Shown piece by piece: positions 44,069-53,168 of a stretch of DNA of 64,000 bases. The stretch is from contig CP009416.1 in NCBI GenBank assembly GCA_000818095.1, positions 2,650,501-2,714,500 of the forward strand, given 5' to 3'. Position 1 is the first letter of the stretch; every line of letters begins with the position of its first letter. A model generated the notes under the pieces. That model ran no database searches and was not told the DNA's origin. It worked only from the letters and a program-made list of their open reading frames with translations. Origin of the DNA: Jeotgalibacillus malaysiensis (GTDB lineage Bacteria > Bacillota > Bacilli > Bacillales > Jeotgalibacillaceae). The position numbers were made by a program, and so were the translations under genes.

Positions 44069-44863
44069 CTAGACCCCAAGCAACGTCCGATCCGACAACT
44101 CCGTCCCTTTCATCTTTCCAAACTCATTCAACAGATCTGTCACAGTCAGATGCTTCTTCCGTGCACCTTCCTCTTCAAAAATGATTTTCCCTTTATCCAT
44201 CATCAAAATGCGATTCCCAAGGTCGACGGCTTGCTGCATGTTGTGGGTGATCATGATGGTCGTGAGCTGTTCGCGTTCGACGATTTCCTTCGTTAGCCGC
44301 GTGATGAGTGCTGCTCTTGAAGGATCGAGTGCTGCTGTGTGCTCATCAAGTAAAAGAAGGTCAGGTTTTGTAAATGTGGCCATTAGCAGTGACAGTGCCT
44401 GTCGTTCTCCACCTGAGAGTAATCCGACTTTTGCACGCAGGCGGTCTTCAAGTCCAAGGCCGAGTGTTTCAAGCTGCTCTTTAAAAAATGTTCTGCGCTT
44501 CGCCGTTACACCAAGACGTAACGTGCGCGGCTTCACTCGGCTGTATGCAATTGAAAGGTTCTCTTCGATCGTCAGGGTCGGTGAAGTTCCTGCCATTGGG
44601 TCCTGGAAGACGCGGCCGATGCGGCGGGCACGCTTGTATTCTGGGAGCCCGGTTACGTTTTGATCACCAATTAGTACCTCACCCAGGTCAGGATACATTT
44701 TACCCGCAATGATGTTAAATAGAGTGGATTTCCCGGCCCCGTTACTGCCGATAATCGTAATGAAGTCACCCTTTTTCACATCAAGTGTAATATCATCAAT
44801 CGCCACTTTTTCATCCGGCGTTCCTTCATTAAACACTTTGTAAATGTCATTTAGCTGAAGCAT
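44069..44863 (-). CDS. ABC transporter ATP-binding protein of an ABC_sub_bind-type importer
   Basis: 264 residues. Walker A GSNGAGKSTL, Q-loop RVFQDPMAG, signature LLSGGERQALSL, Walker B LLLLDEHTAALDP and switch His in TIMITHN. Starts 3 nt after the permease stop with AAAGGAG inside the permease end, so it is coupled. Third gene of a binding protein-permease-ATPase operon. Related systems (TrpXYZ and others) take up aromatic amino acids or other small molecules; the ligand is unknown. Confidence 0.9.
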   Translation of the reverse strand: MLQLNDIYKVFNEGTPDEKVAIDDITLDVKKGDFITIIGSNGAGKSTLFNIIAGKMYPDLGEVLIGDQNVTGLPEYKRARRIGRVFQDPMAGTSPTLTIEENLSIAYSRVKPRTLRLGVTAKRRTFFKEQLETLGLGLEDRLRAKVGLLSGGERQALSLLMATFTKPDLLLLDEHTAALDPSRAALITRLTKEIVEREQLTTIMITHNMQQAVDLGNRILMMDKGKIIFEEEGARKKHLTVTDLLNEFGKMKGTELSDRTLLGV

Positions 44864-44866
44864 GGG

Positions 44867-45784
44867 TCAGGCTCCTTTCTGCGCGCTGAGTCGTAGGCGG
44901 CGCTGGCGTTTTCGCATCGTTTCTTTTTGTTTGGCAATCGCTTTTGGCAGGACGAGTGCGAGAATCACGATGATGGCTGTGATCAGCTTCAGGTCGCCTG
45001 TCTCAAGGAATTCTACACGCAGTGCCAGCGCGACAATGATTCTGTAAATAATGGCGCCGACAATCACAGCTAATGTTGTGCGGATAATCGTCTTTTTACC
45101 GAAAATCGCTTCACCAATAATCACTGATGCAAGGCCAATGACGATCATTCCGATCCCCGCATTTACGTCAGCAAATCCGCTGTACTGCGCAACCAGTGCG
45201 CCTGCAATTGCGACTAATCCGTTTGAAAGCCCAAGTCCGAACACTTTATAAAAGTGAATATTGCCAGAGAATGAAGTAATCATTAGGTGATTATCACCAA
45301 CCGCTCTCAGCGCAAGACCAAACTCTGTTTTTAAAAAGAAATCAAGCAGGATTTTCACTAAAAGTACGAATGCAACCATGACAATCATGATGGACCACGT
45401 GCCGCCGATGCCCTGACGGATCCAGGTAAACAGGTGATCCTGGGCAAGCAGTGAAACGTTTGGGGCGCCCATGATGCGCAGGTTGATTGAATAGAGCGCA
45501 ATCATCATCAGGATTCCTGATAAAAGCGGATTGATGCCTCCGACTGTATGAAGCAGTCCTGTAATCGTACCGGCAATAAAGCCTGCTGCAAATGCTGCTG
45601 CGACCGCCATCAGAGGATTCACACCACTTACAAGCATGATCGCCGCGACCGCTGCGCCGGTGACGAAACTCCCGTCCACTGTCAGATCGGGAAAGTCGAG
45701 AATTCTAAAAGATAAATAGACGCCAAGCGCCATCAGTGCAAACATCAGCCCAACTTCAACTGATGTGAAAATAGACATCCACAT
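44867..45784 (-). CDS. ABC transporter permease (BPD_transp_2 family)
   Basis: 305 residues with eight to nine hydrophobic segments, the branched-chain/ribose type permease pattern (GVYLSFRILDFPDLTVDGSF near the N-terminus; VGDNHLMITSFSG; GLSNGLVAIAGALVAQYSGF). The start of the mature pattern and DGSFVTGAAV are typical of permeases paired with ABC_sub_bind proteins. GAGG lies 9 nt before the ATG. Basic C-terminal tail. Works with its two neighbours as an importer. Confidence 0.88.
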   Translation of the reverse strand: MWMSIFTSVEVGLMFALMALGVYLSFRILDFPDLTVDGSFVTGAAVAAIMLVSGVNPLMAVAAAFAAGFIAGTITGLLHTVGGINPLLSGILMMIALYSINLRIMGAPNVSLLAQDHLFTWIRQGIGGTWSIMIVMVAFVLLVKILLDFFLKTEFGLALRAVGDNHLMITSFSGNIHFYKVFGLGLSNGLVAIAGALVAQYSGFADVNAGIGMIVIGLASVIIGEAIFGKKTIIRTTLAVIVGAIIYRIIVALALRVEFLETGDLKLITAIIVILALVLPKAIAKQKETMRKRQRRLRLSAQKGA

Positions 45785-45845
45785 ACAACTCTTCCTCTCT
45801 CCATTTAGTGAAAAAGAGCGAAGCAGCGCGCTCCGCTCATAACGA

Positions 45846-46829
45846 TTACTCTGTAAATTCAGCCATCTCTTCCCACTCAGGCTTCACTTCAATGCCCATC
45901 TCCTCAGCCGCATCACGATTAATCATGAGCTTCAGATTGCCAGGGTATTGAACCGCCATTTCACCAGGGTCAGCGCCTTCAGTCAAAATCTCAACCGCCA
46001 TCTGACCCGCTTCATAGCCAATATCTCCATATTCAAATCCGTACGCTGCAAACCCGCCGCGCGCAACTGAATCAAGCTCCCCAACGAAAAGTGGAATATC
46101 CTGATCATTTGCAACGCCAATCACAGATTCAAGTGCAGAAACAACGGTGTTATCAGTAATGATGTAAAATGCATCTACTTTTCCAACAAGCGATTCAGCC
46201 GCCTGCTTCACATCAGCTGAAGTTGAAACCGCCGCTTCCTCAACCGTCACGTCAGATCCAACAGCCTCTTTCACAGCATCCACCTGCACAACCGAGTTCG
46301 GCTCACCGGCGTTATAGACCATGCCAATTGACTTCACGTCAAGTTCATTTGTCATAAACTCAACTGTATTCGAAATCGCATCCGGATGCATATCCGTCGT
46401 TCCCGTCACATTGCCACCCGGCGCTTCCATATCAGCTACTAAATTTGCAGAAAGCGGATCCGTCACCGACGTAAATACAATCGGAATATCAGCCGTCGCA
46501 TTCAGCGAGCTAAGCGCACTCGGTGTTGAGTTTGCGAAAATCAGATCCACACCATCCGCCACAAACTTCTGCGAAATCGACTGACTGTTATTTTGGTCCC
46601 CCTGTGCCACCTGATCATCAAATGTCACTTCAAGTCCAGCTTCCTCAAATGCACGCTTAAATCCTTCAGTCGCAGCATCCAAAGACGGGTGCTCAACAAT
46701 CTGCGTCACCCCAATCGTATATGAATCCTCCCCGCCGCCCTCAGCCGACGTCTCAGAAATCTCCTCACCACAAGCCGCTAATACCATTGCTGCAGACAAT
46801 GCTGCACCCGACAACCATAACTTTTTCAT
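45846..46829 (-). CDS. ABC_sub_bind family substrate-binding lipoprotein
   Basis: 327 residues. Signal peptide with lipobox VLAAC (Cys20), acidic/Gly linker, then the two-lobe binding domain starting YTIGVTQIVEHPSLDAA and including FANSTPSALSSL, PIVFTSVTDPL, GVTG-like GGNVTGTTDM, and the late AAYGFEYGDIGYEAGQMA. This is the TrpX-like family (PF04392). First gene of the importer operon, 61 bp before the permease. Ligand unknown; aromatic amino acids are a reasonable guess only. Confidence 0.9.
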   Translation of the reverse strand: MKKLWLSGAALSAAMVLAACGEEISETSAEGGGEDSYTIGVTQIVEHPSLDAATEGFKRAFEEAGLEVTFDDQVAQGDQNNSQSISQKFVADGVDLIFANSTPSALSSLNATADIPIVFTSVTDPLSANLVADMEAPGGNVTGTTDMHPDAISNTVEFMTNELDVKSIGMVYNAGEPNSVVQVDAVKEAVGSDVTVEEAAVSTSADVKQAAESLVGKVDAFYIITDNTVVSALESVIGVANDQDIPLFVGELDSVARGGFAAYGFEYGDIGYEAGQMAVEILTEGADPGEMAVQYPGNLKLMINRDAAEEMGIEVKPEWEEMAEFTE

Positions 46830-46891
46830 CTGAACTACCCCCTGTTATACTTTTACACTTCGACGCTTTTATGCTTTTATGCGTTAAAGTT

Positions 46892-46919
46892 ATTATACAT
46901 GATTGTGGGAGGAATTCAA
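46892..46919 (-). promoter_or_regulatory. Promoter of the ABC_sub_bind importer operon
   Basis: Minus strand TTGAAT (46914-46919), 16-nt spacer, perfect TATAAT (46892-46897). The 298-bp region 46830-47127 holds this promoter and the leader of 47128; no T-box or trp leader was recognised. Confidence 0.7.
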
Positions 46920-47127
46920 TAGGTTTTTGAGATTTTAGAACAGTTACTGTTATGAAGTTAGTTGAGTCTAATGGGATGTAAAATCTTAATCAATAAACGA
47001 TCTCGTCTGAATCCTGTTTAGAAAATAATGATAGTTTCATTAAAAAACAATGAGACTCACCGTTTTGCTCGTAGACTATAGTAAAATATTTGGTAATTGA
47101 AAAATTCAAAAGGTGATGTGGTGAACT

Positions 47128-48657
47128 ATGAAAAAATTTTTTGCAGGATTTGGACCTTTTATCATTCTCGCTACTGTTACTGGATGTTCATTGTTAACAA
47201 GTTCAGATTATCCGAATAACAACGAAAGTGAATTGAATATTCCTGTACCTCAGCCTGTTCAGGTCAGAGTTGCAAATATTACTGATAAAACAGCGGATAA
47301 AAATGTTCAATTAATCAAGAGTGTTAGAGGTGAATTCCCGTTACGTATCATCCATTCAAATGATACTCACTCTGAGTTTTCTAAATTCCCTCAACATGCG
47401 AAAGCGATCCAGAACTTAAGGCAAAACAGTGAGCACAGTTTGTTGCTTGATGCAGGAGATTTCACCTCCGCTAATGTAACTCAAAAAGAGATTGACTCAC
47501 TTGCAAATGCAATAACAATGAATTTTCTTAACTATGATGTTGTGACTTTAGGGAATCATGAATTTGATCAGGGAGAAGGAATCTGGGACCATTCAGCTTT
47601 AGCTGGATTTATTGAAAAAACTAATTTCCCAGTGCTTTCTGCAAACGTCGACCTCTCGCCAAATGAGCATTTATCTTCATTAGCTACATACAATTTTACT
47701 GAAAACACAGGTCGTGGATTGATCTTTAATGGACTGATTACCGAATTTGATCATGAGAAAGTCGGAATTTTTGGTATTACTATATATGAAGATTTTTTTG
47801 ATGACCCCGGTAATGTAAACTTTAATGATTATACAACCGCGGCAAAAGAAGCTGTTGCTTATTTCGAAGAAGCAGGCATAAATAAAATAATCGGACTTAC
47901 GCACATCGGGGTGGGAAATGATAGAAGGCTTGCAGCAGCAGTTCCTGAAATAGATATTATTATCGGGGGGCACTCTCACGTACCAGCACTACCCTCAGAT
48001 CGTGCTAATCGAATTGGAGATACCCTTGTGCTTCAAACGGGCTCTTACTATGAAAGTTTGGGTCAGTTGGATGTTGTTTTTAATAAAGAAGGCAAGCTGA
48101 TTGAGTTCAATGGACAACTTCATCCCTTAGAGTATTTTGAAACAGATACTGAAGCAGAAGAGCTACTAAATCATTTGAATAAATCCTCAGAAGTGGTAGG
48201 TATTATCCCCAAAGAAACTTTTGAGAGTATCACTATCAGCCAACATGTATTAAATAGCTTATTACTAAAAGCAAACCATGTATCTGGACAGACAGACTTT
48301 TCAATTTTACCTGAATCAAGCATAAATGGCACACTTACTTCAGGCGAAATGACTTATGGAGATATTTTAAACCTGCTTCCATTCTATGAAAAAATGATTA
48401 TCATTGATGTTACAGGAAAGCAAATCAAGCAAACAGTTACAGCATTTGAACAGGAGACGAATCAACAGATTTACTCCTCTACTAATGTTGATCTCACAAG
48501 TATTACTGATGATCGTATTTATCAAATTGTAACTACTGAAGAAGCACTCAACTCACACACAAGTCTGGCAAAACTCTTAATAAACAGTAAAATCACAAAG
48601 ACTGAGGAAATTGGATTTGAGATTTTTATTGAGTATGTCCAGAGTTTCGGCATGTGA
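47128..48657 (+). CDS. 5'-nucleotidase-like metallophosphatase lipoprotein
   Basis: 509 residues. Lipoprotein signal with lipobox TVTGC (Cys20). The calcineurin-like metallophosphatase domain (about 70-330) shows IIHSNDTHSEF, LLDAGDF, TLGNHEFDQG, GLTHIG and IIIGGHSHVP, a complete metal site. The C-terminal 5'-nucleotidase substrate domain is present but shortened and diverged (SGEMTYGDILNLLPF, MIIIDVTGKQIKQ). It lacks the usual (T/S)NGGGIR loop, having SSINGTLTSGE instead, so substrate binding may differ. AAAGGTGATG lies upstream. A second, SLH-bearing enzyme of the same family is encoded at 51017. Confidence 0.87.
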   Translation: MKKFFAGFGPFIILATVTGCSLLTSSDYPNNNESELNIPVPQPVQVRVANITDKTADKNVQLIKSVRGEFPLRIIHSNDTHSEFSKFPQHAKAIQNLRQNSEHSLLLDAGDFTSANVTQKEIDSLANAITMNFLNYDVVTLGNHEFDQGEGIWDHSALAGFIEKTNFPVLSANVDLSPNEHLSSLATYNFTENTGRGLIFNGLITEFDHEKVGIFGITIYEDFFDDPGNVNFNDYTTAAKEAVAYFEEAGINKIIGLTHIGVGNDRRLAAAVPEIDIIIGGHSHVPALPSDRANRIGDTLVLQTGSYYESLGQLDVVFNKEGKLIEFNGQLHPLEYFETDTEAEELLNHLNKSSEVVGIIPKETFESITISQHVLNSLLLKANHVSGQTDFSILPESSINGTLTSGEMTYGDILNLLPFYEKMIIIDVTGKQIKQTVTAFEQETNQQIYSSTNVDLTSITDDRIYQIVTTEEALNSHTSLAKLLINSKITKTEEIGFEIFIEYVQSFGM

Positions 48658-48713
48658 TTTATAAGGAGGGGGAATGATATCGTTCCTCTCTCCTCAGAAT
48701 CATCACAAAAATA

Positions 48714-48744
48714 GCTCAGACAACCAAAAGGTCACCTGAGCCAC
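48714..48744 (-). terminator. Terminator after the second free CWB2 gene
   Basis: Minus strand GCTCAGGTGACC, loop TTTT, GGTTGTCTGAGC, then TATTTTTG; fully paired stem with G-T pairs. Confidence 0.75.
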
Positions 48745-48755
48745 TATGCAAATTC

Positions 48756-49748
48756 TTACTCCCAGCCTAAAAGTGATTCAATTGTTTCTTCAGGTAAGGA
48801 TACTTCTCCACCAACTACAGTATATACATCTACTGTCGAGCTTAAATAATTATCTACAAGATCAACTGTTGATGCTCTTGGCGTTGTTGGGTTTGTCAAA
48901 ACGACTGAGCTGTCATAATATGCAGCTGCAGCAGCTGCTGTCAGTGCATCCGGGAATGACTGTCCTGTTGCAATGTATGGGAACGTATTTCCTGTAAAGT
49001 CATTATCCCCATAGTATTCGATAACTTCCTGGTTCGTTTCATAACGATCCAGACCCGCAAGTCTTACTACATCGCCAAGGCCTTCGATTGAATCGTCAGA
49101 AATAGCGTTTTCTCCACCTACCACAACTGGAAGATCTGAGAATTCATTTGCATCAATGTATTCCTGAACCGCTGCAGGAATTTCGTTATTTTTTGTTAAC
49201 AGAATCGGTGTTAGCGCTAGTGCTGCATTTGGGGCAATTGAAAGTGCATCAGGATAATTCTGACCAGAAGCCAATACATAGCCGTAATCAAGTCCAATTT
49301 CTTCTGCAACTTTTACTGATGTTTCATAACGAGTTTCCCCAGCAATTCTTTCGCTCGTAATGCTAAGTGCGTCAAGGTCTTCAATAACTTCGTTTGAAAT
49401 TGCTACTTCTCCACCAACAACAAATACATTGGTAACACCAAGACGTTCCAGTTCATTAATAACGTCCTGTGACAGTCCAGTTGATTTAGTTAAAAGTACT
49501 GGAGCTCCGTACTGGTGAGCTAATGGGACAGCGCTAAGTGCATCTGGATAAGTTGTGCCCGATGCGATGACTGCAACCTCAGACGATCCTTCTTCCCAAC
49601 CATCCTTAGAAACTTCGACAGCAGTTTTGTAACGATCGTCACCCTGCACTCTATAATAATCATAAGAGTCTGCTGCGCTTACAAAAGATGCTGAAAATCC
49701 ACTTACGCCAAGGGCTAAAGCTGATGCAACCAACAATTTACTTTTCAT
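48756..49748 (-). CDS. Free-standing CWB2 wall-binding protein, second copy
   Basis: 330 residues: signal peptide (MKSKLLVASALALGVSGFSA, cut near SAAD) and three CWB2 repeats, cores ASGTTYPDALSAVPLA, ASGQNYPDALSIAPNA and ATGQSFPDALTAAAAA. Same architecture as 24232 but acidic and with more alanine; the two are clearly paralogous. AAGGAGG lies 6 nt before the ATG. Convergent with the lipoprotein nucleotidase gene. May coat the wall or modulate access to CWB2 anchoring sites. Confidence 0.9.
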   Translation of the reverse strand: MKSKLLVASALALGVSGFSASFVSAADSYDYYRVQGDDRYKTAVEVSKDGWEEGSSEVAVIASGTTYPDALSAVPLAHQYGAPVLLTKSTGLSQDVINELERLGVTNVFVVGGEVAISNEVIEDLDALSITSERIAGETRYETSVKVAEEIGLDYGYVLASGQNYPDALSIAPNAALALTPILLTKNNEIPAAVQEYIDANEFSDLPVVVGGENAISDDSIEGLGDVVRLAGLDRYETNQEVIEYYGDNDFTGNTFPYIATGQSFPDALTAAAAAAYYDSSVVLTNPTTPRASTVDLVDNYLSSTVDVYTVVGGEVSLPEETIESLLGWE

Positions 49749-50009
49749 ATGTATCCTCCTTAAGGTGTAGTCAAGTTCAATTCTATTAGACTACCAATAT
49801 AGAAGAATGTGCCAAAAGTCCCGATTTACAGTATTTTAATAGAATATTTAAAAATGTAGTACTTTTCTAAATACCTGATCTCCAATATGAAATCCTTATA
49901 GTTAATTTAATACCGCCATTATGATGGTTTAAAAAGATGATTTATTTACCAGACTTGTATCTTCTATAATAGAATATGTTGCTTTAACTAATTTATTGGA
50001 GGGTTTAAT

Positions 50010-50891
50010 ATTTTTAAATCAAAACTTTTAGTCGTTTTATGCTCAATTATTACTTCAATTATTGTATTAACTCTGTTGACTCCTAGCGGAATGGTTTTTG
50101 AACATTCAATAGAAGAATACATAAGAACTTATTCTGAATCATTTTATTTACATCTGTATTAGGGTACATTCTTTATGCTTATTATAGGAGTTCCCGTGAC
50201 TCTTCTCGCCGGAGTAGTCACAAGGAAACTGTCAAACAGTAAACATCTGGTGAATTTCCTTATATTTCTTGATATCACATTATTTGATTCACTGATTGAG
50301 ACTCTCCCCTTTACAGCACGTCCAATCATTGCAGCATCTATTTTTTATATGTTTGATGAAATTATTTTTCATCGTATCAACTTAAAGAATCATAAAGCCA
50401 AATTGGTTTTTGTGGTACCTGTTTTGACATCAATTCTACTTATTGGACCTGCTATGTTTCAGTCAATCGACAATGAACTTACTCAATCAACTATTGATAA
50501 AAAGGGGAGCCCTTCAGTTATTATTAAAATTGATAATGAACAAAGATCTATTCAATCGCAGTCTTGCTGGGTCAGTACAGATGAAATCTGTGTAAACAAT
50601 CTTGAGCCTACTATTATACCTGCTCACCTGGGCACAGAAGGGCTTGAGAGTATTCCTTTTCCGGAACCAGGACAGAATTTGTCTCTTGATTTTCAAAACT
50701 CGATAGGACCTCCCGATGTAACGCTACATTTTTATCAGCATAACAATATGAATAGTGTAAATGAAATGACGATCGACCCTGATAATTTCACAATACCTGA
50801 AGATACGCCTATGCAGATTATGAAAGTTTTTGTCCGTTGGAGTAATAATGAGCAAATGTCATTCAACCTTGGTTCAGCCGGCTCTGAATAA
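50010..50891 (+). pseudogene. Membrane protein gene with lost start codon and in-frame TAG
   Basis: The open part 50175-50891 encodes 238 residues with about three to four membrane segments and an extracellular C-terminal domain (about 120-238). In the same frame upstream, from ATT at 50010 with GGAGGG 6 nt before it, runs FKSKLLVVLCSIITSIIVLT and further sequence typical of a first membrane helix. It is broken by TAG at 50160-50162 (codon 51). The original start was probably ATG mutated to ATT, or a rare ATT start is used. Two lesions suggest a decaying gene. If only the 50175 ATG is used, no ribosome binding site is visible. Family not recognised. Confidence 0.65.
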
Positions 50892-51016
50892 TCATTTATA
50901 TAGAATCTATTAATATTTTATTAAGTTTTTTATAAATATTTTGAAAGTTTATTGTTTACGATTTCATAAATGTATATGATTAGTAGGTAAGACTACATAC
51001 ATTTCGGGAGGTTACT

Positions 51017-52957
51017 ATGCAAAAACAGAAGAATAAGATTCTTGTTACAGCATTGGCAGCTGGTTTAACTTTTTCTGCCTACGCCGGCACTGCAGACGCA
51101 AACGGAAAGAAAGTAGTAAAGTCACCGGTTACTACTGAGCAGTTTATCATTGAGCTTGTTGATGAACTTGGGATTGATCTTCAAACTTCAACAGATCTAT
51201 TCCCTGGCGTTTCAGAAGACGCATCAGTTTACTTTGAAGCAGCACTTAGAACGGGGATTTTGGAAGAGGAAGATGCTGATGGCATAAACCCTGACCGACG
51301 TATCACTAAAGAACAGGCTTATACATACCTTGTTAAAAGCCTCAATTTAAAAGACGAGTATCCTGACAAGTATTATAAAACCTTCAGAGACTATCGCGTA
51401 ATCTCTGACGAAGCAGAACCTTATATTGCTGCTGCTGCTGGACTTGGTCTAGTTGATACAAGCGATGTAACATTTAAGCCTCGTAAATTTATTACTACTG
51501 AAGATGTTAATGAAATGTTTGAGTTAATGGATGAAAATATTACAGTTATGCCGATTCTTCATACAAATGACATGCATGGTAGAATTACATTTGATGAAGA
51601 TGAAGGTCACATGGGACTAGCAAAAGTTTCTACAATTGTTAATGAAGTAAGAGCTGAAAACCCTGATACACTTTTGTTTGACCTTGGGGATACACTGCAC
51701 GGTACAGCGTTAGTTAATAACTTCGAAGGTGTTCCAGCAATTAATGCGTTAACTGAAATGTCATACGATGCAATGGTTCCTGGTAATCACGACTTTAACT
51801 TTGGTCATGAATATCTTGAAGAAGTTGCTGAGAGTGCAGCCTTCCCGATTATTTCAGCAAATATCTTAGAAGATGATCAAAACTTCCTTGATGACTATAC
51901 AATTATTGAGCGTGGTGGTCAGACATTCGGAGTAGTTGGTGTAACTGCAACTGATACAGCTGTTAAGACAAGTCCTAAAAACATTGAAGGTATTGTGTTT
52001 GAAGACGAAGTTGAGCGTACTCAGGATATCGTTGACGAAATCGAAGCAGAAGTAGATCACATTATCCTACTTTCTCACGCTGGTCTGGAAACTGATGTTA
52101 ACATTGCTAATGAAGTTGAAGGTGTAGACCTGATTCTTGGCGGCCACAGTCACGATACAATTGAAACACCTGTTAAATATGAACATGCTTATGTAACACA
52201 GGCATATGAATACACTAAAGCTGCCGGTCATACAAATCTTCTATTTGCTGGAGACGAACTGATCGGAGTAAATGGATTCCTTTATCGCGATAGTGAAGAT
52301 AAAGAAGAAGACGCAGCAATCTCTGATATCTTTGTACCATACGAAGAAGAGCTTGCAGAACTTTTAGAAGTTGTAGTAGGTAACACACCTGTAGTACTTG
52401 ATGGCGAAAGAGCAGACGTAAGAACACAGGAAACAAACCTTGGTAACCTGATTACTGATGCAATGAGATCAACCCTTGATACTGATATCGCCCTTACAAA
52501 TGGTGGTGGAATCAGAGCTTCAATTGACGAAGGTGACGTTACGCGTGGTGAGGTTGAGGAAGTACTTCCATTCGTCAATACTCTTGTAAAAATGAACGTT
52601 ACAGGGGAACAGATTATGGCAGCTCTTGAACATTCTGTTCGTCTATCACCAGAACCAAACGGTGGTTTCCTTCACATTTCTGGATTCTCATTCGAATATG
52701 ATTCGTCTAAAGCTCCTGGAAGCCGAGTGACAGAAGTACTAGTTGGCGGAGAACCCCTTGACCTTGAAGCAGAATACACAGTGGCAACAAACGACTTCAC
52801 AGCTTCAGGTGGAGACGGCTATGACATGTTCAGCTTAAATGATGTGGTATTTGACAGTGGCGAACTGCTTAGCGCAGTACTGACAGAAGCACTAGCTTCA
52901 GGCCAGCCAATCCCTGGCGTTGAAGGTAGAATTGTAGATGTCAATGTAAGTGAATAA
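51017..52957 (+). CDS. SLH-anchored bifunctional 5'-nucleotidase/UshA-like phosphatase
   Basis: 646 residues. Signal peptide (1-28, ending TADANG). Two S-layer-homology-like segments follow (about 40-110, with TDLFPGVSEDASVYFEAALR and GINPDRRITKEQAYTYLVK; about 118-172, with AEPYIAAAAGLGLVD and FKPRKFITTEDV). The metallophosphatase domain starts at ILHTNDMHGRI with LFDLGDTLHG, VPGNHDFNFG, LLSHAG and GGHSHD. The C-terminal nucleotidase domain has ETNLGNLITDA, LTNGGGIRASI and TNDFTASGGDGY. All key residues are present. SLH domains bind pyruvylated wall polysaccharide, so the enzyme is wall-held and scavenges phosphate or nucleosides from extracellular nucleotides. GGGAGG lies upstream. Confidence 0.9.
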   Translation: MQKQKNKILVTALAAGLTFSAYAGTADANGKKVVKSPVTTEQFIIELVDELGIDLQTSTDLFPGVSEDASVYFEAALRTGILEEEDADGINPDRRITKEQAYTYLVKSLNLKDEYPDKYYKTFRDYRVISDEAEPYIAAAAGLGLVDTSDVTFKPRKFITTEDVNEMFELMDENITVMPILHTNDMHGRITFDEDEGHMGLAKVSTIVNEVRAENPDTLLFDLGDTLHGTALVNNFEGVPAINALTEMSYDAMVPGNHDFNFGHEYLEEVAESAAFPIISANILEDDQNFLDDYTIIERGGQTFGVVGVTATDTAVKTSPKNIEGIVFEDEVERTQDIVDEIEAEVDHIILLSHAGLETDVNIANEVEGVDLILGGHSHDTIETPVKYEHAYVTQAYEYTKAAGHTNLLFAGDELIGVNGFLYRDSEDKEEDAAISDIFVPYEEELAELLEVVVGNTPVVLDGERADVRTQETNLGNLITDAMRSTLDTDIALTNGGGIRASIDEGDVTRGEVEEVLPFVNTLVKMNVTGEQIMAALEHSVRLSPEPNGGFLHISGFSFEYDSSKAPGSRVTEVLVGGEPLDLEAEYTVATNDFTASGGDGYDMFSLNDVVFDSGELLSAVLTEALASGQPIPGVEGRIVDVNVSE

Positions 52958-52972
52958 ATGATTCATATTAAG

Positions 52973-53009
52973 ACCGCTGTATCCTATCAAAGGATACAGC
53001 GGTTTTTTG
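52973..53009 (+). terminator. Terminator after the SLH nucleotidase gene
   Basis: Perfect 12-bp stem ACCGCTGTATCC (52973-52984) / GGATACAGCGGT (52992-53003), then TTTTT. Confidence 0.9.
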
Positions 53010-53168
53010 TCTTTTATAGAAAAAGACCGGTTAAGCCCTCTTTTTTCAACAAATCTCATTATTTTGTAAAACTCTGTTGACTTTACATCTTAACACCAAT
53101 ATCATAGGCATAAAGAAATAGTTATAAGTTCACTATTTCTTGCTAAAAAATTGTTAAGGAGTGGTTAA

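Noticed and set aside
44090-44115. Another family B fragment (ACTCCGTCCC) near the end of the ABC ATPase gene
   Set aside because: Only about 12 bp match and they lie within the coding sequence of the C-terminus; probably chance, though recruitment of a repeat half into the gene end is not excluded.
46830-47127. T-box or trp-type leader for the ABC_sub_bind importer
   Set aside because: No T-box sequence (TGGNACCGCG), specifier hairpin or Trp-rich leader peptide could be found.
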